Source: an uncultured Erythrobacter sp. (GTDB lineage: Bacteria > Pseudomonadota > Alphaproteobacteria > Sphingomonadales > Sphingomonadaceae). Taken from it: 64,000 nt of DNA. Under the pieces are notes generated by a model. That model was given only the letters and a program-made list of their open reading frames with translations, ran no database searches and had not been told where the DNA came from. The position numbers and the translations under genes were made by a program. Shown piece by piece: positions 43,672 to 52,858 of this stretch (position 1 is its first letter; the number at the start of each line of letters is the position of its first letter). Where the stretch lies: assembly GCA_947501005.1 (NCBI GenBank), contig CANMTU010000001.1:2194501-2258500 (forward strand), in the 5' to 3' direction.

Positions 43672-46098
43672 ATGTTCGAGAACCAGTGGGCGTCTAGGCT
43701 CGGTTTGGCCGTTACCCCGCTCTTCGGGCGGTCCGGTGAAACTGCGGGCCATACCGCCATGCTCGACGGTGTCGCGGGAAGCTTCGTGCTGTCGCACGAT
43801 CAGCAGGATTATGCGCCTGACTTTCGCGATCTCTCGTGGTCGGCCATGATGCGCAACCACGTTCTTGTGGATGGAGATACAGTGAGGGTATCGCCGTCCA
43901 CGGGTGGGCAGACCGACCGCATTGCGTTGAGCGCGGTAGAGAATGATCTTGAAGGTTTCCTCAGGTATCTGGAAGGAAACGGACAGCAAGCGTTCGACGT
44001 GGTGGACCATGTCATCTCAACGTTCCAGGCGCTGCGATCCAGCATGGACGTTCCTGAACAACAGCATCTGGATGTGTTTCTAGCGCTCTTGGCGAACCGC
44101 CTGGCGAACCCTGACGTGTCCATCGCCGACCTGCACTCGCTCGGACACGGGGCAACATGGAACGCTTCTGAGTTCGGGGTTGACGAGGACGCCGTTGGAT
44201 TGGCGCGGGAACTGCCGGCGTCGCTGGTCCAGAGTTTCTACGAGCATCTTTCGGTTGATCGGCGCACTGGCCGTGAACTGATCGTCGATCTCACGATCAG
44301 ACACGCCGGAGCCGAGCTGTTTCAGGCCGCGCATCTGGCTCCCCCGGTAGCCCGTCGCCAGAATGAATTCTGGGGACTGGGAGGCGGGCCAATCCGGATA
44401 CGTCCGCACAGTCTCAAGGAGGTCGCCTACACTCCGGTGGGACTTGCACGCAGCATCGCCGAGCAAGTCCTATTCCAAGCCTCGCCTTACCCTGGACGCG
44501 AGCTCATCATCATGGATCCGGCATGTGGATCCGGCTCGTTTCTCGTCGAGGCGCTGGCCGCTCTCGAACGAGTGGGTTGGCGTTCTCCGGTGAAACTGGT
44601 CGGCGTTGATATTTCATCGCGTGCCCTCGCAACGGCTCGCTTCGCGGTCGCCTGTGCTACGATGCTGAACTCGCCGTTCGAAGTGAAAAGCGAATTCATT
44701 GAGGCTGACTTCCTTGCAGGTGGACTGCCAGCCTTACAGCCGGACGTCGTGCTGATGAATCCGCCTTTCAGGGCTTGGCCGGATATGGAAACGAAGGAAC
44801 GCGAACTTGTTCGTTCCATTCTCGGAAGAAGCTACAGAGGTCGGCCGGACAAGAGCATGGCCTTCGTTCAACGAGCCGTCGAGATAGCCGGCCCGGAAGC
44901 CGTTCTCGGTGTAATACTTCCCGTCGGCGTAGTTTCGGGCGACGGCGCTAGACCTTGGCGTGAGGCGCTTGCCGAACGTGCCGCCCCGGCCATGATAGCG
45001 ACCTTCGGAGATCACTCGCTTTTCCGCTTCGCAACCGTGTCGGTTTCCGCATTGGTGCTGGACAAGGGTGCGACCGCATCGAGCGATGTGGCTCAGGCCA
45101 ACATAGACGTTCAGATGGTGTGGTCGTCCGAACGAACCGGGGCGGCCTCCCAAGCACTTAGAACCTTGAGAAAGGGGCGTCGCGGTTCAAGCATTATCGA
45201 ACAGTCAGGCGGCACCGAGACGGTCGATTGGAACTTGTATTCGACTCCTTCTGAAACCCTCGCTCTGAAACCCAGTTGGCTGCCCGCGCCAGGGCTGGTG
45301 TCATCGTCCGAGCGTGCGGCACTTACTGGACTCGAGCATGTCGTCTCGGATCTCTTCCGCGTGTATACCGGAGTGCGCGCTGGCGAACGCAAGGCGTTCT
45401 TGCTTGAGAGCACGGACTTCGCGGCACTGCCGGCGAAGGAGCGTGCTGGTTTCAGGCCTGTCGCCGAGAAGCAGGCAATCGCGGGAGGCGCCATCGCTCC
45501 GACCCATATGCTCTTTTCCGCCGGCGAAAGTGTCGACAGCGAAGTCGATCTACAGAGCCGCTTCCCGACCTACTACAGCCGTTATCTGAAACCATGGAAA
45601 GAGGAGCTTTCTCGGCGCAACCGGGCCGGAGAACGGTGGTGGCTTCATTCCGAACCCAGAAACAGCTGGAAGGATCGAAAAGAGCCAAGGATCGTCAGTC
45701 GTCAATGGTTTCGCGACGATGGCTTCGCCGTCGACACAGACGGCACCTATGCGGTCGTCCAGGGGTTTGCTTGGTTTCCCAAGGAGCCGTTGCGACGCGC
45801 GCTTGCGACCTCCGGGCTTGCGGTAGACATGGAGGAAGTGCTTCGCCTGTATGCGATAATGATGAGCTCTGACGTATTCTTTCGTGTATGCCGGGAATAC
45901 TCGACGAGCGCGGCCGGTGGGCAAATCGCCCTTCAGCAGAAGTATCTCAACAACGTTCCGCTTCCCCTGCTGCCCACCGTTATGCGCGATCGTCCGCACC
46001 TGATCGATGAGATGACCGTCTGGGGCTCCAATTTTCCAGAACTTGAACAGCGCAACCGTTTCGCCGCCATTTGCTATGGCTTTGACCGCGCTTACTGA
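43672..46098 (+). CDS. N6-adenine DNA methyltransferase (type IIG / stand-alone class I)
   Basis: 808 residues. A ~260-residue helical N-terminal region is followed by the methylase core: TPVGLARSIAEQVLF, SAM motif I MDPACGSGSFLVEAL (~residues 283-297), acidic motif LVGVDISSRAL, and catalytic motif IV LMNPPFRAW (~363). The last ~300 residues (TGVRAGERKAFLLE, LKPWKEELSRRNR, AGGQIALQQKYLNNVPLPLL) resemble the target-recognition part of TaqI-like enzymes. No nuclease PD-(D/E)xK motif was recognised in the N-terminus. It overlaps the following unknown gene by 23 bases, so the two form a unit. It could be a self-contained restriction-modification enzyme, an orphan methylase or one half of a BREX-like system. 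Confidence 0.8.
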   Translation: MFENQWASRLGLAVTPLFGRSGETAGHTAMLDGVAGSFVLSHDQQDYAPDFRDLSWSAMMRNHVLVDGDTVRVSPSTGGQTDRIALSAVENDLEGFLRYLEGNGQQAFDVVDHVISTFQALRSSMDVPEQQHLDVFLALLANRLANPDVSIADLHSLGHGATWNASEFGVDEDAVGLARELPASLVQSFYEHLSVDRRTGRELIVDLTIRHAGAELFQAAHLAPPVARRQNEFWGLGGGPIRIRPHSLKEVAYTPVGLARSIAEQVLFQASPYPGRELIIMDPACGSGSFLVEALAALERVGWRSPVKLVGVDISSRALATARFAVACATMLNSPFEVKSEFIEADFLAGGLPALQPDVVLMNPPFRAWPDMETKERELVRSILGRSYRGRPDKSMAFVQRAVEIAGPEAVLGVILPVGVVSGDGARPWREALAERAAPAMIATFGDHSLFRFATVSVSALVLDKGATASSDVAQANIDVQMVWSSERTGAASQALRTLRKGRRGSSIIEQSGGTETVDWNLYSTPSETLALKPSWLPAPGLVSSSERAALTGLEHVVSDLFRVYTGVRAGERKAFLLESTDFAALPAKERAGFRPVAEKQAIAGGAIAPTHMLFSAGESVDSEVDLQSRFPTYYSRYLKPWKEELSRRNRAGERWWLHSEPRNSWKDRKEPRIVSRQWFRDDGFAVDTDGTYAVVQGFAWFPKEPLRRALATSGLAVDMEEVLRLYAIMMSSDVFFRVCREYSTSAAGGQIALQQKYLNNVPLPLLPTVMRDRPHLIDEMTVWGSNFPELEQRNRFAAICYGFDRAY

Positions 46099-46810
46099 CG
46101 GTATGCTGCATTCGCTTTCGGCACGCAATCGGGACGTGGCCACCCTTCACTTTGGTCTGCAGGTCGCGGTGGCAAAGTCGTTCGGCCTGCCTCTTGATGG
46201 CCAAGTGCGTTTTTCCCGGCTTGCCCTTCCCGGGGGTCGTCAGGCAACGTTCGAATTGCAGGGACTGCATGGACAAGCGGTTCAGGATCGCAGGGGCTTA
46301 CAGAAGCTTGTTCATGAAATCGCTAGGGGCAAAGGCTGGCAGGCTCTTGCCGGTGCCTCAACTACGTGGAGCAGTCGCGGGAAAGGACTGCTCGCGTTCG
46401 TGGACTGCCAGGTCATAGTCTTTCTGCAAGTCCTCGGCGACCAGTCTCCGCCTCGTCAGTTGCTTCGTCTCGAATGGGAAGCTTTGGATGGTAACGAAAT
46501 GCAGAACTTGAACGGTGTCATTGCACACCCTCACTGGCAAATGGATCTCGCCGACTTCGACGTTCAACCGGCGCGGCCGCCGTCTGACGAAATTCTTTTG
46601 AGCGTTCCCAAAACATCGAGCGGACCGGATCTCGCTTGGTCTTCCAAGCTTCACATGGCTGCGTCTGCTCGCTGGATGTCGGAGGAATGGAGCGATGAGA
46701 GACCCCTCCCTCACGTAACCGGGCCTCAATCGCTTGAGGAGGTGCGGCGATGGATGGACAACGCATGCAGGTATGTCCGTTTTCAGATCCGGGACGCTCT
46801 GACCCGCTGA
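46076..46810 (+). CDS. Unknown protein coupled to the methyltransferase
   Basis: 244 residues from ATG 46076, overlapping the methyltransferase by 23 bases; an upstream start at 46043 is less likely. No membrane or signal segment. Visible features: VRFSRLALPGGRQATFELQG, a VIVFLQVLGDQSPPRQLLRL strand block, and ARWMSEEWSDERPLP near the end. I do not recognise a family. Its coupling suggests a restriction or accessory role with the methylase; the LEWEALDG and LHMAASARWM parts do not form an obvious nuclease motif. Confidence 0.6.
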   Translation: MALTALTDGMLHSLSARNRDVATLHFGLQVAVAKSFGLPLDGQVRFSRLALPGGRQATFELQGLHGQAVQDRRGLQKLVHEIARGKGWQALAGASTTWSSRGKGLLAFVDCQVIVFLQVLGDQSPPRQLLRLEWEALDGNEMQNLNGVIAHPHWQMDLADFDVQPARPPSDEILLSVPKTSSGPDLAWSSKLHMAASARWMSEEWSDERPLPHVTGPQSLEEVRRWMDNACRYVRFQIRDALTR

Positions 46811-46944
46811 CGGCCAACGCCCCGTGCTATCGCTGGAAGTGCAAGTTCTTCGGGCCGCGGCAACCGGCCAGGCTAGAATTTGAACGGCTTGGAATCAAAT
46901 GCCCTTGTCCTGCAACCGTTGGAGATAGGCAATTTCTTCTGTCG

Positions 46945-47724
46945 TCAAGGATCTCTTCTGGACCCTTCGCGCACCCCCACACCTTGGCGAAGATCACCTA
47001 CCGTCTCCTCCATGGCTTCGACTAGCTTGCGATGCATCAGAGCCTGAAAGGCTGGTGCCTCCTCATCTTCTGAGAGTTGCGCCGCCCTGATGGTTTCCAG
47101 GTGTTCCTTGCGATCGTCTGGCCCGATCGAGACGGGCACGTAACCTCCGCGAAGAAGAATAAGGTTCGTTAGCAAACGCGCTGTCCGACCATTGCCGTCA
47201 TCGAACGGATGAATTGTCACGAGCCGGTAATGCGCTTCGAATGCGAAGCGCGGGGTGTCGTCGGTTCTTGTTAGCCGTCTACCGAAGGCGTCCATCAGCG
47301 CAGGTATCTTCACGGGGTTCGGGAACACGACGTCTGATCCGTAGATCCTTCTGGCGTTCTGGCTATAAATTCCGGCGATGTCCTTGCGACTGTTGAGCAT
47401 CACCCGACGATGTAGCTCGGTGACGGTTTCCTCATTAAGCGGGTTTTTGGACGAGGCGAAGCCACGCATCCATTGCAAGGCTTCGTAATGGTCGACTGCT
47501 TCGAATAATTCAGAAACGCGCTTACCGCCGACGGTGATCCCGTGCTCGATGATGTCAGCTGTCTCGTCGAGCGAGAGGCTATTGCCTTCGATCGCGTTGG
47601 AAGTGTAGGTAAGTTCGATATCTTTGGAGCGTTGCAGGTCCGGCGGGAGCAGGTCGGCTCCATGCGGGCGCAATGCCGCAAGTTCAGCCTTCAGACGCTC
47701 GATCCTGTCCGTCATTCGCTCCAT
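46945..47724 (-). CDS. Fic domain protein, class II (N-terminal inhibitory motif)
   Basis: 259 residues. The active motif HPFDDGNGRTAR is complete (HxFx[D/E]GNGRxxR), so adenylyl transfer to a target is expected. The inhibitory helix motif S42-NAI-E46-G47 (SNAIEGNSLS) is in the same chain ahead of the Fic core, the class II arrangement where Glu46 blocks ATP binding until relieved. Typical flap region (YGSDVVFPNPVKIPALM). It lies alone between the methylase unit and the ParA unit. It could be a standalone regulator rather than a toxin. Confidence 0.87.
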   Translation of the reverse strand: MERMTDRIERLKAELAALRPHGADLLPPDLQRSKDIELTYTSNAIEGNSLSLDETADIIEHGITVGGKRVSELFEAVDHYEALQWMRGFASSKNPLNEETVTELHRRVMLNSRKDIAGIYSQNARRIYGSDVVFPNPVKIPALMDAFGRRLTRTDDTPRFAFEAHYRLVTIHPFDDGNGRTARLLTNLILLRGGYVPVSIGPDDRKEHLETIRAAQLSEDEEAPAFQALMHRKLVEAMEETVGDLRQGVGVREGSRRDP

Positions 47725-47859
47725 CGTGTTCTCCCATTCTCAGGCATGGTCGCGCAAACTCAATTTTTCATCCGTTCTAGCGACCTCACATCAGGCCCAT
47801 CTTTCAAATTGCATCCCATGCGAGCTCATGGGTTCTCTTCTTGGCCGTCCCGGTAGCTT

Positions 47860-48276
47860 TTAGTCAGCCCTGAATGCATCGCCCTTCGTCGCCCGTGCCA
47901 ACGCCAGTTCTATGATGCGGTCGATGATCCGGGCATCGTCCTTCCACTTCATGACCAGCTTGCCTGAGTCCATGCCGTATTCCGCGACGACATCGAGCAG
48001 ATGCTCATGATCGAGTTCAGAAAGCCTCTCGCGAAGCACCGCTTCGCTTTCTCGTGCGAGTGCTACAGGATCGAGCACGGCCGGGGCACGCCTGCCTCTG
48101 TGCCCACCCGGCCCTCTATTAACTGCGGCAGGTTCCTGTCGTCTCTTTGCCGAGTTTGTTGGCGACTCCGACGGGTTGCCAAGCAGCTCCTCCAGCTTGC
48201 CCGCGAACTCCGGGTTGCGTTCGGCTTCTGCGACGACGAGCGCCGCAATGCGCGTGAGCCTTGTCTTGAGTTTCAT
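47860..48276 (-). CDS. Small partner protein of the HTH-ParA
   Basis: 138 residues, basic N-terminus (MKLKTRLTRIAALVVAEAER), then a Ser/Arg/Gly-rich linker (NRGPGGHRGRRAP) and an acidic helical C-terminus (ESEAVLRERLSELDHEHLLDVVAE, WKDDARIIDRIIELA). The ATG overlaps the ParA stop by one base, so the two are co-translated. No ParB nuclease or HTH motif is recognised; it may serve as the ParB-like adaptor of this unit. Confidence 0.65.
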   Translation of the reverse strand: MKLKTRLTRIAALVVAEAERNPEFAGKLEELLGNPSESPTNSAKRRQEPAAVNRGPGGHRGRRAPAVLDPVALARESEAVLRERLSELDHEHLLDVVAEYGMDSGKLVMKWKDDARIIDRIIELALARATKGDAFRAD

Positions 48277-49319
48277 TAATCCTCCAGGGTTTCGAGGAAC
48301 TCGGTGGCCAGGTCGATGTAGCGTTCCGCCAGATCACCGTAGCCGTATTTCTGCTTGAGTGTGCGTCCGCTCGGCTGGTTTTCGGCCGCCGCTGCGATCT
48401 GGTTAGCTTGCCGGATGACTGTCTCGAAAACGGGCGGGTCACCGCGCCCTCTTAGGTCGCGTGAGACGTTGTAGTGGATCGTGCTGTTCTCCTGATACTT
48501 GGTGATCAGGATTCCAAGCGGCTGGATGTCTTCGCCCACGTCCTTGGAAAAATTGCCTACGCGCTTGACGATCTGCGGAATGCCGTAGGTAGAGAGCACG
48601 TCAGGAACGGTCGGGATGATATAGCCTTCGGAGATGCGGAGACCGTTAAGCGTAATGATGCCCAGATTGGGAGGACAGTCGATAAGCACAATGTCATAGT
48701 CGTCGATGATCGGCTTCACCGCCAGACGCAGCAGGTCAATTGGCGTCTGTGCATAGAACTGGCCGGACGGAGCTCCAGCCAGACGGTCCTGCACGTCAAT
48801 GAGATCAAGGCTGGACGGTAGGAGGTCGATTGTATTGGCCCCTTTCACGTCGGAGACCCCCTTCTGCAGTGTCTTGTCGAGATCGAACGTCCGATTGTCA
48901 GGGTCTAGGGCGTCCTTGAAAAGCGTGGCGAGCGTGTGGCCCTTTTTGTTAAGTGCGTTCCACTTCTTCTCGCCGATCAGCATGGTAGTAGCGTTCGTCT
49001 GCGGGTCGAGGTCGATGACGAGCACCTTTTTGCCGGACTGCGACGACAGCGTCTCGGCCAACGCCACGGTCGTCGTGGTCTTTGCGACCCCTCCTTTAAG
49101 ATTGATCAACGATACTACTCGAGCCATTGGAACCTTCCTTCTGCGTAACCACGCTTTAATCGGACGGACTTTGAATACGGGTCCGGCCTTGAGTTCAACC
49201 AGCGGTTCAGGAAAATCGCGGAAACGCGCTCGCCAGTTCGCAACCGCTTGGCGTGAAACCCCGGCCATCGTGGCGATCTCGTTTATGCCAACGAGGTCTG
49301 CTTGTTCGTTAAGCGGCAA
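48276..49319 (-). CDS. ParA-family ATPase with N-terminal helix-turn-helix
   Basis: 347 residues. Residues 1-~60 are a DNA-binding HTH (GINEIATMAGVSRQAVANWRARFRDFPEP) as in plasmid ParA proteins that repress their own operon. Residues ~68 on: deviant Walker A INLKGGVAKTTTTVALAE with the signature Lys (KGGxxKT), Walker A' VLIDLDPQTNATT-like VIDLDPQTNA, and Walker B IVLIDCPPNLG. Such proteins separate plasmids or mobile islands. The small gene at 47860 follows immediately. The unit points to a plasmid or integrative element origin of this region. Confidence 0.87.
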   Translation of the reverse strand: MPLNEQADLVGINEIATMAGVSRQAVANWRARFRDFPEPLVELKAGPVFKVRPIKAWLRRRKVPMARVVSLINLKGGVAKTTTTVALAETLSSQSGKKVLVIDLDPQTNATTMLIGEKKWNALNKKGHTLATLFKDALDPDNRTFDLDKTLQKGVSDVKGANTIDLLPSSLDLIDVQDRLAGAPSGQFYAQTPIDLLRLAVKPIIDDYDIVLIDCPPNLGIITLNGLRISEGYIIPTVPDVLSTYGIPQIVKRVGNFSKDVGEDIQPLGILITKYQENSTIHYNVSRDLRGRGDPPVFETVIRQANQIAAAAENQPSGRTLKQKYGYGDLAERYIDLATEFLETLED

Positions 49320-49531
49320 TTCGAAGCACCCTGTGAACGCTGATCACAACTTCTGTTTACAGGGGTCACAGTTGTCAATTAAGTTCGGCCGTCGGAATAA
49401 GAGGGCATGTTTCTTGAGTATATAAAGGGCCAATCTAGCTAAGTCAGATTCCCTAGAGGTTCGAGGACCGCCGGATGAAGATGCGGATCCCTGGCCAGCA
49501 AACGCTAGAGATCGAGCAGCTTGAAAGGCCG
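49320..49531. other. Intergenic region upstream of ParA
   Basis: No gene. The bases just before the ParA start contain short AT-rich runs and a GGGGTCACAGTTG-like stretch that may carry the operator for the ParA HTH, but no clear repeat array was identified. Confidence 0.3.
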
Positions 49532-49807
49532 CTACGCTGCAGCTTCTGACAGGAAGGCTGTCAGTCTGCGCAATGCCCCGGGTTCTGCCCTATACGTCAC
49601 TGAACGACCCTCCTTGGTTGATGACACGAGGCCGGCGTTGCGCAGCACCGACAGGTGCACCGAAGTGTTGTTAGGCATTGTGTCCGTCTGCTCGGCAACC
49701 TCAGTCGAGGTGATGCCGTTCGGCGCTCGCGCTATCGCGAGAAATATCTCCAGCCGGGTTGGTTGAGCAAGAGCACTGAGTTTCGCGACGGCGTCCATCT
49801 TTTCCAT
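49532..49807 (-). CDS. ArsR-type winged-helix regulator
   Basis: 91 residues from ATG 49807 (MEKMDAVAKL), preceded by GAGAATGG; an upstream start at 49843 adds twelve. The fold is the ArsR/SmtB winged helix: LSALAQPTRLEIFLAIARAPNGITSTEVAEQ, then TSVHLSVLRNAGLVSSTKEGRSVTYR. No metal-binding Cys are visible, so this is not a classical metal sensor. It is divergent from the operon starting at 49947 with ~140 bases between and may control it. Confidence 0.85.
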   Translation of the reverse strand: MEKMDAVAKLSALAQPTRLEIFLAIARAPNGITSTEVAEQTDTMPNNTSVHLSVLRNAGLVSSTKEGRSVTYRAEPGALRRLTAFLSEAAA

Positions 49808-49946
49808 TCTCCTGCAGATAGCCCCTGCGATCGTTACCAGCAAGTTAATTCAATGGTTCAATATCTATTGAATTATATTTCGTTCGTGCTATGTGCCGTT
49901 CTACAAGGCGCCGGTAGGTCCGGTGCGGAACGTGGGGAGCGGTGCG

Positions 49947-50330
49947 ATGAGCGATACCGCGATTTACGAATTTGACCCCTACTTCGAGGGGAGCCCGATG
50001 GATTGGGTGCTCGATCCGCTTGAGGACGATAGTGGGGGAATGTTGGCAGTGCGCCGCGTTGCGCTGGTTCGTATTGCTTGCGTGGCTGCCGAGACGGGTG
50101 CCCGTCTGCAACGCGAAGGACTTGCGGTTGATCCGGTCGGCTGGATGGTCTTACCGAATGCCCTCTTCGAGGGACGGCCGCCGATCGAGGCTTGCATGGA
50201 CAAGGATGCGTGCTCGAAAGCGATCCTGCTGCATGGCTTGGGCCTGGATCTCGACGTCGATCCTGAAGCGATGGAGCGAATGCTCTTCGAGGTTTCCTCG
50301 TGCTCCAATGCGAGCGACGATGATGGGTGA
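49947..50330 (+). CDS. Small protein, first gene of the exonuclease operon
   Basis: 127 residues from ATG 49947. Hydrophilic, with a mid-section VLPNALFEGRPPIEACMDKDACSKAILLHGLGLDLDVDP that recalls the toxin-binding part of MbcA/Xre-type antitoxins, though the HTH is missing. It overlaps the next gene by eight bases. An antitoxin-like or cofactor role is only a suggestion. Confidence 0.55.
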   Translation: MSDTAIYEFDPYFEGSPMDWVLDPLEDDSGGMLAVRRVALVRIACVAAETGARLQREGLAVDPVGWMVLPNALFEGRPPIEACMDKDACSKAILLHGLGLDLDVDPEAMERMLFEVSSCSNASDDDG

Positions 50331-51180
50331 CATCTCGCGCTCCGATACCCGGCAGCTACGACGCGTCGACCTTCATGTCGGTGAGACGGGCTTCGGCGAT
50401 CCCGAAGACCCCCAGCGTGTCGCGGCCGTCCTGGACGTGGAGACGACCGGACTTGATCTGGAAGTTGATAGGGTCATCGAACTGGCGGTGCGCCGTTTCC
50501 AATATGATTCCGGCGGCCACATTACCGAGATCGGTCGGGCGTGGTGCTGGCGAGAGGATCCGGGCATGCCGTTGTCCGAAGACATCGTGCGGATCACCGG
50601 CATTACGGATCAGGATCTGATCGGACGACGGATCGACGACCGGATGGCAACGAACATCATAGCTTCGGCCGATGTCGTCATTGCTCATAACGCTGCCTTC
50701 GACCGCCCGATGGTGGAAAAGCGCCTTACTGCGTTACCGACAATGCAATGGGCGTGTTCCTGCGTCGAGATCAATTGGGCCGCTGCAGGTTTCGAGGGCC
50801 GGTCGCTTGGATGGCTATGCGCTCAGGCCGGATGGTTCTACGATGCGCACCGAGCGCAAGGCGACGTGGACGCCTTGATCCAGCTCTTGCGGCATGAACG
50901 GACCGATGGTCGCCCGCTTCTTTACGAGCTCGATGGCAGCTCTTCACGCGACAGCTTCCTTATCGAGGCGGTTGGCTCGGCTTTCCCCACCAAGGACGCG
51001 CTGCGGATGCGCGGCTACCGCTGGAACCCGAAGGATCAGGTCTGGTGGCGTGAGGTCATGGATCATCATCTTGTTGCTGAACAGACGTGGTTGGCAAGTG
51101 AGGTCTACGCGAGTGGCAAGGGGGCAAAAGCCCTGGGGCCGCGGCTGACGCGCCGGGACGCTTTCAGTCGCTACCGGTGA
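50323..51180 (+). CDS. DEDDh 3'-5' exonuclease
   Basis: 285 residues from ATG 50323. The exonuclease core has all motifs: LDVETTGLD (ExoI, Asp-x-Glu), HNAAFDRPM (ExoII) and HRAQGDVDAL (ExoIII, His-x5-Asp). A C-terminal ~90-residue domain contains FPTKDALRMRGYRWNPKDQVWWREV, a module often fused to DnaQ-like exonucleases of mobile elements. It acts on single-stranded DNA or RNA ends. It overlaps the preceding gene by eight bases; likely the second gene of an operon. Confidence 0.88.
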   Translation: MGDISRSDTRQLRRVDLHVGETGFGDPEDPQRVAAVLDVETTGLDLEVDRVIELAVRRFQYDSGGHITEIGRAWCWREDPGMPLSEDIVRITGITDQDLIGRRIDDRMATNIIASADVVIAHNAAFDRPMVEKRLTALPTMQWACSCVEINWAAAGFEGRSLGWLCAQAGWFYDAHRAQGDVDALIQLLRHERTDGRPLLYELDGSSSRDSFLIEAVGSAFPTKDALRMRGYRWNPKDQVWWREVMDHHLVAEQTWLASEVYASGKGAKALGPRLTRRDAFSRYR

Positions 51181-51237
51181 GGCGGCGACGCATGAGGGGC
51201 CGACCTTGTCTTCAGCCACAAAATCAGGAGATCGATA

Positions 51238-51969
51238 ATGTCGAGAAAGCCGATCCGTAAAAAGACAGTCGGTAAGGAAATGGAGAAGGCTTCCTTGCCA
51301 GACGGCTTGATGAACGAGGCGCCGGTTGCTTACCCGGTCGCAGGAACCAGTATTACTGCGTTGCAGGTGTATCATAACCCTGATCGCAAGCCGTCCGGCG
51401 ACGGCCCATGGAATAACGAGGGTGACAAGGTTGCTTGGGTCGATTCCGAAACCGGCCTTGGCTGCATCATGCTTCGCCAGGAAGACGGCACGTTATCTGG
51501 TTACGTCGGCGTCGGTCCTGATCATCCGCTCTATGGTTTTGAGGCTGTAGCGGTGCTTCTTGGCGTATCTTCCGTCGTCCATGGCGGGATTACGTATGGC
51601 AAGGCATGCGAGGTCAATCGCACGGAGCTTCGAGCCAAGGGCAAGCCGCGCAAAGAGCGTTATACCGTCTGCCATGTGACGCGAACGAGATGGGTCCAGG
51701 ATTACGAAGATGTGCAGACGACCGAAGACAAATTCGGGCACGAAGACCTGTGGTGGCTAGGCTTCGATACGAACCATGTCGGCGATCTTCGCCCTAACGA
51801 CGAGTATCACACCCCGCGCAAAGGCGAAATCTACCGCGACCAAGCCTATGTTTATAAAAACTGCATTGCTCTTGCTAAACGGCTGAAGGAGGTTGCCGAT
51901 CGCAAGGTTGCCACCCGTGAAATACCTGCGGACCAGACACTCCTTCCTCCAGCCGCGGAGGAGCGGTGA
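51238..51969 (+). CDS. Conserved mobile-element protein of unknown role
   Basis: 243 residues. Central part: GLGCIMLRQEDGTLSGYVGVGPDHPLYG, VHGGITYGKACEVN and DLWWLGFDTNHVGDL, ending with EIYRDQAYVYKNCIALAKRL. Proteins with a GYVGV...HP, HGGLTY and WWxGFDxxHxGD sequence are common, unassigned, in conjugative plasmids, islands and phages. No enzyme motif recognised. Its stop overlaps the next ATG (TGATG). Confidence 0.7.
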   Translation: MSRKPIRKKTVGKEMEKASLPDGLMNEAPVAYPVAGTSITALQVYHNPDRKPSGDGPWNNEGDKVAWVDSETGLGCIMLRQEDGTLSGYVGVGPDHPLYGFEAVAVLLGVSSVVHGGITYGKACEVNRTELRAKGKPRKERYTVCHVTRTRWVQDYEDVQTTEDKFGHEDLWWLGFDTNHVGDLRPNDEYHTPRKGEIYRDQAYVYKNCIALAKRLKEVADRKVATREIPADQTLLPPAAEER

Positions 51970-52823
51970 TGGTGCGAACCTACTTTGGCGCGAACCTGCG
52001 TTGGGACGGCAAAGAATACGGTGACGGCAGGCATCCTGATCTACCCTGGGGTTATTGGCTTACCTCGATAGGGGACGTGCATGGCGAGCCACCTCTTGTC
52101 GACGAGGACGGAAAGCAATGGAGTTCCGTGCGCGAGGCCTTCTGGTGCGGGCGATTGGGCTTCCCCGATTTTCACTATCGATGGGCCAAAGCTGTTTTGG
52201 GCTTTATGATGTCTTACCTCGCAGTTCACGACCGCAGGTTCATTCAGCAGGAAGAACGCATTCAGGATATTTTCCTGGGCGATGGCCACCTCGAACAGTT
52301 CTTCCTCGTTTTCATGGTCACGGCCGGCTTCATGGAAAGTAACCAGGGACTGACCGGCGAGGGTCACGCGGTGCTTCTCATGCTGATCGCTACGCGTTCG
52401 GAAGATGATAGTCACGACGATGTCGGTCTGGACTGGATCAGCGCAAACCGTTCTTTCGTCTCGCACCAGGAGCGTAGGAAAGCTGCCGACATGGTCGCAG
52501 AGCGCGAGATAGCGGCGTCGCGCATGAAGAACAGGTTCGCTGCCGATCACATCGATGATTGTCCGGTTGTGAAACTGATCAGCTTCCAGATTACGAATGA
52601 GATACCGCTTCGCAGCACCATCTGGTCGATGTCGTGGGAGAATGGCGATCGCCATGCGCGCGACTGCTTCTACCTTTGGCTGCTCGAGCGCATTGATCGC
52701 TGGGATGACTGGACCGAGATGGTTGAGCGGCAAGGCACACGGGCACTGACCGAGCATCTGATGAAGATGGCCTTTGCCGACCGGTTTGCAGGGGCCGCTG
52801 GCGCTACTGCCTCTGAGGCCTGA
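51969..52823 (+). CDS. Unknown protein coupled to the 51238 gene
   Basis: 284 residues from ATG 51969 (a GTG at 51966 is equally placed). No signal or membrane segment. Visible stretches: YFGANLRWDGKEYGDGRHP, GLDWISANRSFVSHQERRKA and SWENGDRHARDCFYLWLLERI; the last parts are helical and acidic-basic mixed. No family recognised. TGATG coupling to the preceding gene. Confidence 0.55.
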   Translation: MVRTYFGANLRWDGKEYGDGRHPDLPWGYWLTSIGDVHGEPPLVDEDGKQWSSVREAFWCGRLGFPDFHYRWAKAVLGFMMSYLAVHDRRFIQQEERIQDIFLGDGHLEQFFLVFMVTAGFMESNQGLTGEGHAVLLMLIATRSEDDSHDDVGLDWISANRSFVSHQERRKAADMVAEREIAASRMKNRFAADHIDDCPVVKLISFQITNEIPLRSTIWSMSWENGDRHARDCFYLWLLERIDRWDDWTEMVERQGTRALTEHLMKMAFADRFAGAAGATASEA

Positions 52824-52858
52824 GCGTTGCGCTTCTCACTAGGATCGCGCAGGTCTCA

